64,000 nucleotides of DNA from Lamellibrachia satsuma. Lineage: Eukaryota > Annelida > Polychaeta > Sabellida > Siboglinidae. The notes beneath the pieces were generated by a model. That model made no database searches. It saw only the letters and a program-made list of their open reading frames with translations, and was not told the DNA's origin. Of the stretch, positions 22,111 through 34,990 are shown piece by piece (position 1 is the first letter of the stretch; each line of letters begins with the position of its first letter). Made by a program: the position numbers and the translations under genes. The stretch covers positions 3,667,501-3,731,500 of the forward strand of contig BSQZ01000002.1 of NCBI GenBank assembly GCA_033239005.1, read 5' to 3'.

Positions 22111-24704
22111 TGTTTCAGAAATTTACACCCGTGCAGAAAGGCATATTATAATTAGGTTATCAACATCATTAATATGATACTTCAGATATCTTCTCAAATA
22201 TGCAGGCAATATATAAAAAACAACAGTTGTTTCCTGTACGTAGTCATAGCATGTTTCATGTGCAATTTTCTAAATTTACATTTTGGTGGCATTTACGTTT
22301 GTGCATTGAACTGCATTCATGCAGTAAATTTCATTTTTTAACGAGTAGCCTAAAAAACTATTGGTATTCAACCTTTATGTGTATGAATGACAAACGTCCA
22401 ATCATTTTAACAGCCAAGTAAATTTACACTTATAGCACTACCTACCTGAACTAACTGGATGATCAATTGCCAGCCACACATCTCTTCAATGGCTGTTAGA
22501 AACTTGATCAACAATTTTGTGGTTTTCTTGCATGTTTGACAGGAATGGAATGCGTTGTTCTGATAATAAAATGCAGATCTTTTCAAAGCCTCTAGTGACT
22601 GGCCCCCTTTTTAATGAATTCTTTTGAAAGTCATCAAGCATAGGTGTATGTCATTCTGTTGACCATATGACCGTATTTCTAAACTGTCCTCTTAGTGGGT
22701 CTGAGAACTACTGAAACAAAGCTAGTCTGCATAGGGGCACTGTGTTCCCAGAGTTTTCAGTCAGCTTACAAATCGTTCTCCAAAATCCTTTGAATTTCGA
22801 AAGTGCTAAAAATCTGACTTAATATCGTTCAAGCTAAGATGACTGTGGTCGCATAATTACTAATAGAATATGTAATTTGCATTTTGACACTTAAGGTACA
22901 ACTTACAGACTAGAAATAACTGTAAAATCTTATATTTTTCGACACTTTATCGCTGTGTGGGATTTATCAATGCTAAGTGGATTTCACCACAGTGTTTATG
23001 CAAATTACCAAATTACCTATCATTCCAGCACAGGAAACTATCAAGACAAATCACCAAAAAAACTTTGTCAGACACAAAAAACTATACACCTCAAAGGTTC
23101 AGTTTTCTATTAATAGCTGTGCTGTCTTGCAATAAGTAAATTAATTGAAATCTGAAGCGTAACATTTACACTGGGTTAAAAGCAAGTCCCTGCCTTTGTT
23201 TGTAATGCTCTTTGTAGGTCATATGAATCCAAGACAAAAAACCCACACAGACAAAATGCCCTCACTGTAGTATAAATACAGACAAAACCCCACCCATAGC
23301 CTTGTTATTAATTAATTAATATTGTTAAAAAAGTTGATTAGTGTATGCCACTTTTTTATTATTTAGTTTTTTTAGTTATGAATTTTAGTAATAATTACTT
23401 TCAAACAGCTATCAATTATTTTGAAGTGAACTAGTTGAGCTCTACACGAAGCTTTATTTCTCGTTTGATAATTAGTATAATGAAATGATACTACATGTAT
23501 ATAGTTAATTACATAAATTCAAAGATAAAATATATTTTAACACTGTTGTTTCTTTTATGTTGTTTTCTGTACATTGCAAATACATGGCAAATGCCAAAAT
23601 CAACACAAACACCATAAACGGAAGCCTCTCGCCCCCAGCCTACTAAAATGCAAGTTGTGTAGTTGTGTCTGGAGGTCATTTTGCATGGATAAGGTTTGTC
23701 TAAGGGGGTTTGTCTTTGTCATTTTGTCTCAAGGGTTTCGTCTTGAAATGGGATATGTACGTTTAAAAGACTCACGTCTTTAGACAAAGTGCTTCTACAC
23801 GCAAACAATACAGAAATCATAACGTCATGGAGACTCCCATTCAGACAACATTTAATAATTTTCTTGGTATGTGTCGCCTTCAGCAACTTACATGTGCCGT
23901 TAAACTGATCTTCATGCTGAATTTCATTAGTACTGACTGACTTATGTGAGAGCAAGGTAGAGTTTCAATGCTTTCATGTGCATTTGTGCTTATCTACCTG
24001 AATCCACCTGGTGCTGGATGTTCCATTCAGACCTGGGCAAAGTTCCTATCTCTCACGGCTCTAGTTTCATGTGTCCTCGTCTTGTTTTGTAAACCTTCAA
24101 TAGATGCTTGTATTTTGCAAGACCACACACTTCCCAGTCAATATAAGTCATACCTATGTTCACCTCTGTCAGGCCAGGCCACAGTTACGAGTTGATTAAC
24201 AAACAATCATTTAACTTTTTAAGTTTCAAGGATGTGTTCTTGAAACAATCATTCAACTTTTTATGTTTCAAAGATTTGTCCTCAAACTGATGATAGACAG
24301 TTTTGTTTGTCCACATGTCCACCAGTAGTTCAGTTGAATAACAGTTATATTCGTTTTTTAACTACCGATCGCTTCAGGCAAGTATTATTTGCATTTTATT
24401 GACATTTTCACATCTTAAATTGTTGTTTCCCAAAACACTAGCATTGGGCTTTTCTGACAACTCCAAGAAGTGTCATTATTCCGTGATACACCCCAACTTG
24501 TCAGACATGTTGTTTCGGTGTGAGTTATCAGTACTACCAAGTAACCTCAGAAATATGTTTAGAAGTAAATATGCAGTGCTCAACATCTTTTTCACAATTG
24601 CTTGGTACCACAGAAATAGAGCATCGGGTTCTATGTGTATAAATATTGATATCCGATTTATTTTCTTGCTACCATTTAAAGCCTGAATGACTTTATTTAG
24701 TCTG
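22111..24704. other. No gene seen; CpG-poor, intron-like
   Basis: AT-rich and CpG-poor. A ~45-bp duplication (AAACAATCATTCAACTTTTT and its partner) lies at about 24203-24290. Fragments with ACAAAA..CCC or GGGGGTTTGTC motifs at 23235-23295 and 23695-23730 resemble the foldback family described at 34.6, 54.5 and 60.9 kb. Otherwise nothing is recognised. Confidence 0.4.
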
Positions 24705-24890
24705 TGTAGCCTCAGTTCACTCAGCTGTATAAATGTCTACCCAGCACCAGGCCATGAAGCAGTTATATGAATGACTGGCTGTCGTACAGTAATTGCAGCA
24801 TGGCTCAATACCCAGAGAACATGAACTGGTTTTTGAATGAACAATTTAACCAGGGGATGATGTGTGAAGCGTTTTTAGCAGTCGCACCAA
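24705..24890 (+). mobile_element. SINE copy, diverged
   Basis: It matches the SINE body: CACTCAGCTGTATAAATG, an altered TGGC-TAGACAGT region, AGTAATTGCAGCATGGCTCA, CCAGGGGATGATGTGTGAAG, and TTTTTAGCAGTC. CpGs are mostly lost compared with the copies in the first 21 kb. The tRNA-like head and the tail are not clear. Confidence 0.65.
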
Positions 24891-25654
24891 AAATATTCTT
24901 GCCAAAACCTGTCTCCTGCACAAAATTCATTAAAACAACTTAACTGTTTTACAGAAAATCACTCCCAAACCTGATTCCCCTAAAATTTTTGCCCAATCGT
25001 GATGACAGATTTTTAAATACTGGTGCGTTTCACCTAATGTTCACTGTGTTGATATAATGCATATGGTCAGCAACTGTCCACATTGCCTTCGTTTGAAAGT
25101 TTTAATGCTGCAGCACAGAAAAACATTGAAACATCGAGCAGCCTGCAGATAAAAATGGTGACCATCTTGCAATTTCAAGACCTAGAAAGCTTGAATACCC
25201 TAAGTGTTTGTTTTTACGTTGACTGCCCAATGTCTGTGCTAGTGAACTATTGACAAGTGCAAGTAGATACTTGATACTGGTTATTTATCCAGTGATCTCT
25301 GTCGAAAATTTGGAAGCCTGGGGTACATACACCCATTCTATGCACATTTTGACATCATGCATAATAGGTTCTGTCGGCAACGTTACCCTTTCCCACACTG
25401 TTTACTATTTACCCTGGGTTTCATGTTTCACTGGAACAGGGTTTTCTTGTATACCTTTTCTCAGTATCAAATCATGCATTCTTTTCGGGTTTCTGGCCCA
25501 GTGCTGGCCTGGAATGCAAGTGGCATACGGGTACTGACATACATTGGTCACAGGATGGGTGCTCACTGGCACAAATTACCCACTGGTACAACTTGTCTGT
25601 CAGCTACCACATTTCTTGACTCCAGTCGTAGTTGGGGCTGACTCGCGTCACCCA
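24891..25654. other. No gene seen
   Basis: CpG-poor intron-like DNA. Plus frames 25250-25537 and 25357-25641 overlap without any recognisable domain. Confidence 0.4.
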
Positions 25655-26035
25655 TCTTCTTGACTTGCAACTTGACTGGGAATGATGAAAGATGACTCAG
25701 TCAAGACTTGACTTGGACTTGAAACGTACACAAAACGAGACAATGTTGTGACTAGCCCCCACCGAATACAATAATTATTCAGTATTTATTATGATTGGCT
25801 AATGTTGTGATGGCGCAACATACATCTAAATTTCCCATGTAAAAATTACTGCAGAGAAACCACAACAATCATGGCAATTGGTGAACACAGGAGACTTGAG
25901 AGTTGACTTGGAATTCACATAGATGACTTGAAACTTGAATTGCGTTATATTGACTTGAAACTTTACTTTACTTTACTTGGAGGTCATTGACTTCAGACTT
26001 GACTTGACGTACCAGTTTGTGACTTGCCAACGAGT
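25655..26035. repeat. GACTTGA-motif-rich element
   Basis: GACTTG or ACTTGA motifs recur about fifteen times (for example CAAGACTTGACTTGGACTTG near 25702 and GACTTGAAACTTGAATTG near 25927), separated by a unique core. Dense short direct repeats around a core resemble the subterminal repeats of some non-autonomous hAT-type elements, but I could not find terminal inverted repeats. Confidence 0.5.
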
Positions 26036-28689
26036 CTGGCAGCTACACTAGAGTAGGTGGGATTTGGTCGAGACCCCTCTACCCCCCCAGGTAAATGTAA
26101 TTTTTAAGTAGTTCATAATTGCATTATAGCAAAACCACTTCAGCAAAAAGAATCATCCTGCACTTTCAGTGAGTTTATGACAAAGTGCACAGATGACACT
26201 ACATTCATGAGTTTTGTCAATGATGCCGAGATGTGATTTGATTTAGGGGTGTGACTAGGGGGGTTTTGACCTGGATGCAGGATACATTCTAACAAGGTGA
26301 GACTAGACAGGGCAAACAATGAGTGCAAAGGCTGTGTTTGAACTTATGTCTGCCTTCGCAGGAAGTCATCAATTTCACTCGCATGAATAAAGGATTAGTT
26401 TCTAAAATGTTGCCCTCCACATCTTCCCGGCAAACAAAACTCTGGATTCCTCAGCCGATGCTACCAGTGTAAACATTTTGTCAATGCGTTTATGTAGCCA
26501 CATCTTCAATAATCAAATGAAAGAATTTGATATATAAAATGTATTCTAGCATTTGATAACTTGATAACTTTACACTAAATCAAGCTTTACTGCTTGTTTG
26601 GTTCTTAATCCACTATCATCTTTCTAGTTAGTACTTTTAGTATTGCTGTAAATATACCATGCATATATTTGGTATATTGCCAGACATGGTAATTTGCATG
26701 TCTGCTAGTGAAGTTACAGTACACTGTGTTTGAAAGTGGGGCTACTCAAAATGTGTAGAAACATTCCAACAGGTGGCACCACATAGTGCATAAAAAATGT
26801 GCCACATTTTCTCAATTAGACATTCTTCACAAGCCCTTTTTCTTATAACTTGCCGACCTAGTCTCCTGTTTTTGAACAACAAAATATAAGATTTTCTCAA
26901 CATGACATGTCAAATATAATACGGCTGATTTATTTCTGTAAACATTAGGTGGAAGAGGTACAGGGAACTACAAGGAAGAGCGTACAACACAAGATATAAA
27001 TATGATGGCAGTATTTCCCCAAAAGGTGCATTTAAAAAGTTCATAGTTCTACGAGGTATGAGAATGACTTTACACCTTGTAAAAAATAAAATAATTACAG
27101 ACTGTTCACTGTTAAAATACAAAACAAAAAGGAGAGAATGTTAAGCATTAGCTTCGAAGAGCATCCTCCATTGAAATTTGCTTGATGTCCTAACACTCTG
27201 TGGGTGGATTTGCATCCTTTGATTCTAATCAGTGATGTTGCTGGTAATATGGTCCCATATAGATAAAGCATACTGCTCCAGGGTATACTGATTGGACCAA
27301 CTGCTTTCTATGTTGGTGTTATCATAGAGAGGCATAATCAAGTACAGCTGTTATTATAGACCTTCAAATGAGATTACAAGATATCTTCCTGTGTAAGAAG
27401 CTAATAATTTCATTATGATATTCCAACAGCGTTTTAACTTATAGGCTTATTTTATTTATTTTAATATTGAAATGTCTAATTTACTTATTATTTGTGCTCT
27501 AATTCACATAGAACTGGCATAATGTGAATGCTGTATATTAATAATATTATAGTATATTATATTTATTTTCAAAGCAGGCTAGAAAGTGGAATTGCAGAGG
27601 AACTCCAATTGCAAAATCCAGAGTTTATAAAATGTATTACTGGTGCCATAAGCCATGCAGTAGAGTTACACGTAGAACTAATATTAGCAAGAGATTGATG
27701 CTCTTTGTATTCTCCATTATCCATAATTATAGTCTTGATCTGTTACTATGTGTGAGGCTGACATTTACTTTCTTTGCCAATTTGTTCCTAAACAGTTTGG
27801 TTTGATGTCATACCATTACAGTGCTGCTCAATACACACACAAGTTTAGTCACACCATCTCTGCATGGAGAAACATGACTTACTCCACCTGTAAAACCATA
27901 ATTAAGTATTTAATGAAGACTCTTACTGGCGAAGATGGCAAGGAGCCCCAGGCTATGTCTCCCTTCACAAGGGGTTCTGTGGGCAACCCTAATTAATCAC
28001 TGGCCCAACTGCTTTTTATGACCATCTAATGTCTACAAGTGGGTGTTGGTTGTGATTAAAATTATCTCCAGAAGAAATTTAAGATGGTAATGTGAGATAA
28101 GAACTAGAGGTGAAGGAATTTGCACATTCCAGATATCCCACTTTGTAGGACATTTCTTTCATCCGTGCCTTCTGTTGCAAAAATGGGCTGCAATACTCGA
28201 ACAGTCCCTGTTGGTATCCATGGATGACAGGAAAAGGGAATGCCTAGTATGTTGTGTCTGATTCTGAAGTCATAGTTATGTTGGCCATTATGAGGTTCTT
28301 AGTCCTGATTAGCCAGTCCTGGGAATTGAATTAGATAATCCAGACCATGCAGCAGCACTTGTGAGCTGACCCAGTGCCCCAGACAAATATGTTAATGTTT
28401 TGGTAAACAATTCTCTAGGCAGTGCACTTGTCAACTTGGAAAAGTCCTGGTTGTACGAATGAAGAAATCATTTGTTATGGTAGGAGAAGCAGTCTTCACT
28501 TTCAGCATGAAACAATACTAGGATTGAAACTACCACATACACTTATGATTATTAGATAGATACAGCCGAGTTACACTCGGTATGATATCTGGTCATAATG
28601 CTCATGTTCTTGGTACTTCAAAGCACCTTTATAACTGACTAAAAAAACATCAGAGTGAGATGTCTGATATTGTATAATTGCAGTTTTGT
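26036..28689. other. No gene seen; CpG-poor, intron-like
   Basis: AT-rich, low CpG, only short frames (for example 27748-27996 plus). Nothing is recognised. Confidence 0.4.
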
Positions 28690-29020
28690 TTAGGTAAAGG
28701 TATATCCAGTCCTTGGGACCATTCAATGCACTTTACCCTAGCAGATCTGTTCGTTTAATGCACTTTATCCTAGCAGATCTGTTCGTTTAATGCACTTTAC
28801 CCTAGCAGGTCTGTTCGTTCCAGTGATTCATTCATTCCATCACCAATTTGTCTTGTCTTGGAAGCATTCAGTTACGCAGCAATTACTGTGTGACAACTGT
28901 TTGTTCACATGGATCCTGTACTGTCTATAGCCAGGTACTCATTTATACAGCTGTGTGAACTGAGGCAGTGGGGAGTGAACTAAATTGTCCAAGCTTCAGA
29001 CTGTTGAGAAGACCTAGAAC
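28690..29020 (-). mobile_element. SINE copy with internal 32-bp triplication
   Basis: Minus-strand SINE: the order on the plus strand is GGTATATCCAGTCCTTGGGA, GCACTTTACCCTAGCAGATC, GGAAGCATTCAGTTACGCAG, CTATAGCCAGGTACTCATTT, CAGCTGTGTGAACTGAGGCA, TTGTCCAAGCTTCAGAC. The CACTTTACCCTAGCAGATCT segment occurs three times 32 bp apart (units start at 28725, 28757 and 28789), so part of the SINE was tandemly amplified in this copy. Confidence 0.8.
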
Positions 29021-30480
29021 GACAACTGTGTAGAAGACCCAAGATCATATAGGCCCAATAACTTCAGTACATGACAATAAAACTTACATCTGTCCTGTGC
29101 AGTAGATAATATTCCAGTGGGGTAGCATTTACAACCATGTAGAAACTCAAGACAAATGCAATTAGTTTGATGGTTTTATCAACTGTCAAGCCAAGATGTC
29201 AATAGCATATCTGTTTAGCGTGTGGCATATTTAGGATTAGGTTTGTAACAGTTCATAAAGTGGGAGCAATGTATGAAATGTGATCAAAGTTGTGTCATGT
29301 AATCATTTGACCAAATAATAACACTGATAATGTCTGTAGCAGTCACAGCATGGGTGTTGGAAATATCTCTCATAAATGTCCACCAATTGCTATTCATCTG
29401 ACTGGTAGGTTCTAGGCATTATTCACTACACAGTTCTGATTAACTGCAAATAATAAAAGTACATGTTGCTACAGATTAGATTTGCTGAATGGAGATTATG
29501 TTTGTCTCTGTCTGGGAGGTGAAAGGAAATGGTGTTGATAAAAATGTGGTGATGCAAATGCAACAGGGAACGTTTTGCTTTCACACTGCTACATGATTCT
29601 CCTGAATTATTTCCACCTTATTGACAATGTCTACTCAATATTTATTATTTTAGTTTTGTCACCACGACTGGTTCTCTTGATTTTTTTGTGGCTTGCACTA
29701 CCCACCTATTAAAATTGCTTCCTCAACTGATTTAACCTACCGCAGATCCAGTTCATTGGTGTCCAGATATGTAGTGTGTGAATAGTTTATGTAACATCTG
29801 CAGTCGATTTATTGAATAAATGCCTATTTTTGTTCAAATCATCGAAAGAATTGACTTTAGTCATTAGATCTGGTAAAGATCAAAATCGTGGCTATCCAAA
29901 ATGGTAAACACTGTGTGGGTCAATGCTGATCATGGGCGTGACCTCCATCCTCTCGCCAATCACATGACAAAGTTACAAAATGTCACCAAGGAACAAAATT
30001 GTGATTTTTCAGCATTTCGTTTATCACTTAAGTAAATGCTTGAACAAGCATTAACTAATTTAATAGTTTGTCTAATGACTTCACAAAAACTACATATAAA
30101 AGCATGTTGTAGTGGATACTAGGTAGGTTTGGTTTGGTTCGCAAACTTAATTTGAAATGAGACTAACAAAAAATCAAATTGATTAAGCACCTTTAACTAT
30201 TTACTTCATTTCACCTACTTTATATCTAGTAACAATAGTCTGCCAGTCCGCTGACAAAGGTCATGACATATTTAGAAGGTTCACCATTTAGATATGTCAA
30301 TCAAGTGTCTTGTGAATTAAGCCATGTCTAATGAAACAAAGTTAAGAAACCTGAATGTCTATACATTGTAGGATACTAGTTTAGTTTTACAGTGAACTGC
30401 TTAGCATGTTGGTCCTGCACAAAAGTTATCAATTTCCACCACTTCTGGTTACTAGTTGGTTACTCGAGGGGCACGGTGAC
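29021..30480. other. No gene seen; CpG-poor, intron-like
   Basis: AT-rich sequence with no supported feature. Confidence 0.4.
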
Positions 30481-30504
30481 ATGATGATAATTCTAAATTT
30501 CTTA

Positions 30505-30815
30505 TATGGTGTAGTGGTGAGAACATTTCACCCTCAGTCGAGAGAACCCAGTTTTGAATCCTCATTTTTGCTGCTGTTTTGAAGCTTGGGCAATGTTGTT
30601 TCAGTTGACCCAGCTGTATAAATGAGTACCTGGCTATAGACAGTGGTGGATATGTGAATGAATAGTCTTCAGGCAGTAATTGCAGCATGGCTGAATGCTT
30701 CCCACAGTTGGCATTGGAATAAACAGATCTGCCAGGGGTGAAGTCTATGGTGCTTTGAGCAGTCTCAAGGAATGGATATCACGCTATATAAGAACTTTCA
30801 TTTTAATACAGGTTA
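30505..30815 (+). mobile_element. Near-full-length tRNA-derived SINE
   Basis: The most complete copy. The head has an A-box-like GGTGTAGTGGTGAGAAC near 30509 and a degenerate B-box-like GTTTTGAATCCTC near 30551, the internal pol III promoter elements of a tRNA-derived SINE. The body includes AAGCTTGGGCAATGTTGTTT, CAGCTGTATAAATGAGTACC, TGGCTATAGACAGTGGTGG, TAATTGCAGCATGGCTGAAT, AACAGATCTGCCAGGGG and GCTTTGAGCAGTCTCAAGG. It ends ACGCTATATAAGAAC and T/A-rich sequence. It would use a partner LINE for mobility; which one is not evident, since its tail matches none of the LINE tails here. Confidence 0.85.
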
Positions 30816-33585
30816 TATAACTAAAACAAAGAGGATTACTACTAGCAATGAGTGTTTATTAAGTGACTAATACAGATGACTGAAACGATACAGATCACTA
30901 CTGCTAGTAGTACTCACATGAGTGCTTATTAAACACAGATCGCCTGCATGAGAGGCGGATGCTCTATCATGCTGCTACAATGTCCTAGTGATGGTATAAT
31001 TAAGCTGAAAGCAAGCTTCAGCTATTGACATTTGACAGGTTTACTTTATCAGTTACATCATGTGCAGTGTGTAGGATGATGCAGATTTACTGAAGCATGC
31101 CATTTGCAACCACTCTCAACAGCCCTGCTAGTCAGGTATTCTCCAGCCTCCAGCTACCTGACAGTGTCTTCATTAGGCCCATTCAGCTTTGTCAATGGAT
31201 GACACCTTATGACACCTGTGGAAGCCATGGTCCTCATCACCAAGCCAGCCACTGTTCTCAAGTAGGATTATATCATAATGGGTGCGTTTGCATCATAATG
31301 ACAAGGTTTGCTGTATTTCCCTGTCTGAGGCTAATTGGCCCATCTTGGGCTGTCCGGGCTGGTGTTGGGACAATTTGTTACAAACCCTGGGGTTAGTTGG
31401 ACCTCCCTGGAGATGTTAGCCATGGGGAGGGACACTGGCAGGTGTACAAGGGTGGTTATCAAACTCTTGGTGGTCAGGGTAGGAAGTACTACTGGCTTCA
31501 ACACCAATCGCCTTCCCAACAGCTGAGTGTAGGACTCTCCCCAGGACATTTCCCTTCAGTTATATCCCCCCCCAGATATATCCCCCAACCAAATGCAAAA
31601 GTGGACATTCCCCTTTTTTCCATTTATAACTAATAATTGATAAACTTTTATCGCAATTCCATACCTGATGAACAACATTAAAAAAACACATTCTATACAC
31701 TACGTTGACTTCACACCATAACAAAACAATAATAAGATGTTATATACTGTATTATATAGCTGACATTCATTGATATCACCTGCATGAATAAGCACACATG
31801 CACTCATGCACGCATGCAAGTACGCATCCATGCGTGCGCACACACACATTTCCAGTCTTATTGTTTCGTAGAAGTGAATTCCACTTCTGTTTGTAGGAAC
31901 GTTTGATTTCCAAACTATGGGATGATAACATCTGGAGGCCAGTGGAAATGACCCAGAAATAATGTTTTTACCAACTTGGATGACTACTTGTTGATTTTAT
32001 ATTATGATCTTACTTCACCATCCCTAAGAGCTCGAGCTCTCTCTTCCTCCTGTGTTGCCTGTGGGAACCCGTTGCCTACATCCCTACACACAGCCCTGTT
32101 CATCTTTCCCTCTTACATAATGCACAATAGCTGGGAAACTTTTGCTTCCCCACCTAGATATTACAATAGGCAGGTGTGTTAACTGGGTCCATTTCACTGT
32201 CACCCCCACAGGGAACAAGGTGTTTATTTCCCAGGGCTTACCTGGCATGTAAGCTTATGTAACCTCAGCAGTGTGATGGGATATGGGAAAGTTAGTATTA
32301 TTCAGTAGGACATCCTGATCTGTGTTCTGTATGTGCTGATGTTCCCTGCACTAAGTTAAATGCAACATATTTTTTATTTATAAGGGTCTGTGGTCAGAAA
32401 GAATTCATGACAATTTATTCAGTTTTCGTGTCGCAGTATCTTATATGGTGATGATTTCCCACGTTTAAGTGAAAGTTGATCACTATTTTGCACTTGAATC
32501 AGCCATGTTATTAAATACTCTTCATGTCTACTAGTACTATGAACACCTTTATTTCAGGTCTAGAAAAACATGTACAAGTAAAATATAAACATGCAGAAAT
32601 ATCAACAAATAAAAATCAACTGTGTAATAATATTTAGTTTTATGACCTTATTCTTTGGATTTTTATTATTCAAGTTGAATTTTTACTACCCATCTGTATC
32701 TCTTGAGTTCTGATTCTGTCAGGGAAAGTACACAATCTGTACATCAGCCGCCTTCTCTGGCAACTGCAAGTACCTAAATCTTAGGCCATAAATAATCCTG
32801 ATTTCTCAACAGAACTTTTTTCTAAAAATAAATTAAGTATGAGGTTTTTTAGTATGCTGACTGGGCGTTCTCAATCATCAGCAACTTCATAAGTCAAGTG
32901 TAATTCTTAAACCCCTCAGGAAAAGCTTATTTTGAAGACAATAAAAATATTTTAAAGTGTGGTGGCTCCTATTTCCAAATGTGCATGCTGATGAGAAACC
33001 AAGAATTTTTTATGACGCCTTAGGTGCTGATGACAAGCACTGAATCCTCTAAACATATGAAAATGGGAGTTCATACAAACTATTTATAAATCTTGTATTT
33101 CACACACCACATGTCTGCATGACCCAGTCATGTTTACTGTAAGGATCCCGAGAGAACAGCAGACACAACTGTATATTTGTATGCTATCTACCCTGTGGTT
33201 GGGGATGCCCTGATAGCCTGGGAATCATCCTTATGGGTATTCCCCTCTTCCCTAGCCTCACTGGTATGATTTTGCTAATTGGCATGCTTGGACTCACAGG
33301 GGATTTGGCTGTGGGGCATCACCCCTATGCTGGGGCATCCTATCTGATCTAATAGAGTTAATTAGGGTTGCCCCTATCTCTGTAATGGTGTGACTCCACC
33401 ACTGTGAGCTCTGGGGTACACTTCAAAGCTGTTTTCCTGGGCATACCTGCCAGGGTAGATTGTGGAGGACAGTGCTATCAGGTGTCCAAGCAACTGTTTG
33501 TTATTTGTTATGTTCATTCTAGAAATTTATGCTGAAGTCTATCAAGGCATGGTCCATATATAGTATGAAGTGTCTGATCAGCACT
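30816..33585. other. No gene seen; CpG-poor, intron-like
   Basis: Two CpG in 33001-33300 by eye. Overlapping frames around 31100-31630 have no domain. Short CATGCA-type repeats lie near 31795-31845. Nothing else is recognised. Confidence 0.4.
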
Positions 33586-33589
33586 CCTG

Positions 33590-33730
33590 ATCAGTAGAAC
33601 TGTTCAAAGCATATTTGGTTCCCTGCTAGACCAAGTCCATTTCTCTAGCTGCAGAGTATTCAGCCATGTTGCTATTACTGACCAAAAGCTGTTTATTTGC
33701 TTACTGTCATGTACATATGTGACTGATGTC
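33590..33730 (-). mobile_element. SINE copy, strongly diverged
   Basis: Plus-strand order GAACTGTTCAAAGCA, CTGCTAGACCAAGTCCATTT, GAGTATTCAGCCATGTTGC, ATTACTGACCAAAAGCTGTT parallels the minus-strand SINE copies at 16130 and 28690. Head and tail are missing. Confidence 0.55.
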
Positions 33731-33785
33731 TCAAACTCAGTGTCATCAAATGATTTATATCAGCTGAATTATACTCATAATCACA

Positions 33786-33852
33786 TAAACTGATTTACAT
33801 TGACCATCACATCAACTGATTTACATTGATCATCACATCAACTGATTTGCAC
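33786..33852. repeat. 26-bp tandem repeat x2.6
   Basis: ACTGATTTACATTGA(C/T)CATC starts at 33788, 33814 and 33840, with the third copy diverging (ATTTGCA). Confidence 0.85.
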
Positions 33853-34172
33853 ATTAATTTACATTTCTGGAACAAAAAATGTAGATGCTTGATTATCCAG
33901 GAAGCACCAGGAATGTTCAGGTATATTCCAGAGTGACAGGTAAGTAATCAATACATTGGATAATATATTTAGTTTGTAAAACACTTACGGAAGATCCAAC
34001 TCATGGATGGATAGAGCCAATGCATTGTCTGCCATCTCTCATTACATAATATCATTAGCTGCTTCAGTGTTAAAGTTTAGTCAGCGGAAAAAACACCAGA
34101 AGGTGAATCGGATGTTGGCCCTTGTGCTGCGGATAGTGTGTACAGCCTGCACACCTAATGTGTCCTAATCAG

Positions 34173-34269
34173 TCATTACGACGAGCAAACTTGTAGATAC
34201 GTATTGCATAGTGAGCCGCAAGGACGGGAGAGTCCACCATGTCAGGTGGCATTGTCATCTCCCACTCAG
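34173..34269 (+). CDS. Candidate exon: second half of a TSP1-like repeat
   Basis: The acceptor TAATGTGTCCTAATCAG precedes 34173 and a consensus-like donor (CACTCAG followed by GTGTGT) follows 34269. The frame (entered after completing a codon with two bases) reads LVDTYCIVSRKDGRVHHVRW then HCHLPL. The pattern (T/R-x-C-V-x4-6-D/G-G-x-V-x4-C-x3-P) resembles the second half of the thrombospondin type-1 repeats of ADAMTS, ADAMTSL and papilin proteins; the W-x-x-W half would lie on an upstream exon, which I did not find. CpGs cluster here in an otherwise CpG-poor area, as expected for retained coding sequence. The exon leaves two bases, so it cannot splice directly to the PLAC-like exon at 38356; at least one exon would be between. 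The similarity is short and could be accidental. Confidence 0.3.
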
Positions 34270-34619
34270 GTGTGTCACTATTACCTCTGTGACACAACTA
34301 ATTGTCAACATCCGACCGATGGCCACACTTCAAGTGGCCAGCTTCCTGTGTATGATACAAGGGAGTTGTTATTGCGTTTGTTGTCTTATGGCCATGATGG
34401 CCTCTGGGTGGTTGCAGAGGCCGGGTGTGGATGGGTTGTCATGTCTCCTGTTTACACTGTGCATAATGTTTCATTTGCACTCATGATGCAGTGTTTCCAC
34501 AGCCTGCAAGATTTATTTTACAGCATTCATTGCACGGTTCATGGCCTGTTGACCATCCCACCAACCACTGTACCTGTATGTATCTGACTGCTTTGTAATT
34601 ACACTTCCCGGTATCAGAC

Positions 34620-34990
34620 AAAATACAAAATCTCACCTGTGTGACTTTCGGGGGGGGGCTTTTTTGCATATACAAACTAAATCCCTCAATCTGAAAAGTG
34701 GACAACATGTCATATTTTGGTCATATTTTCATAATTTATGTAGTTTTGATTAAAACATTTGTGTAGCAGCAATACACAAACATTCCTTTTTGTCCAGGGG
34801 GATTGTGTAGGGGGGCTATTGTCATTAATTTTATCTAGGGGGCTTTTGTCCTACATTTATCCTAAATCACACTGTATGAAAAGTGAACAAAATCCCTCAA
34901 TGCAATATTTATGTTTTGCTCATATTTGTGTTATTTATTGTTCAGTTCTGATTAAGATACTTATAGGGCTACAATGCACCAGTACATGAA
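34620..34990. repeat. Tandem pair of 'GGGGG..TTTTGTCC' family units
   Basis: Two related units lie in direct order about 215 bp apart, each with AAATCCCTCAAT, a TCATATTT block, a TGATTAA(A/G)A block and a CAATACAC/CAATGCACC block. They are bordered by GGGGG(C)TTTTTTGCAT, TTTTTGTCCAGGGGGATTG and GGGGGCTTTTGTCC. Parts recur at 23.2-23.7, 54.5, 58.95 and 60.9-61.1 kb. The class is unknown. Confidence 0.6.

Noticed and set aside
30505..30575. Functional tRNA gene
   Set aside because: A- and B-box-like words are present, but the B box is degenerate, no cloverleaf closes, and the sequence runs on into a repeated SINE body.
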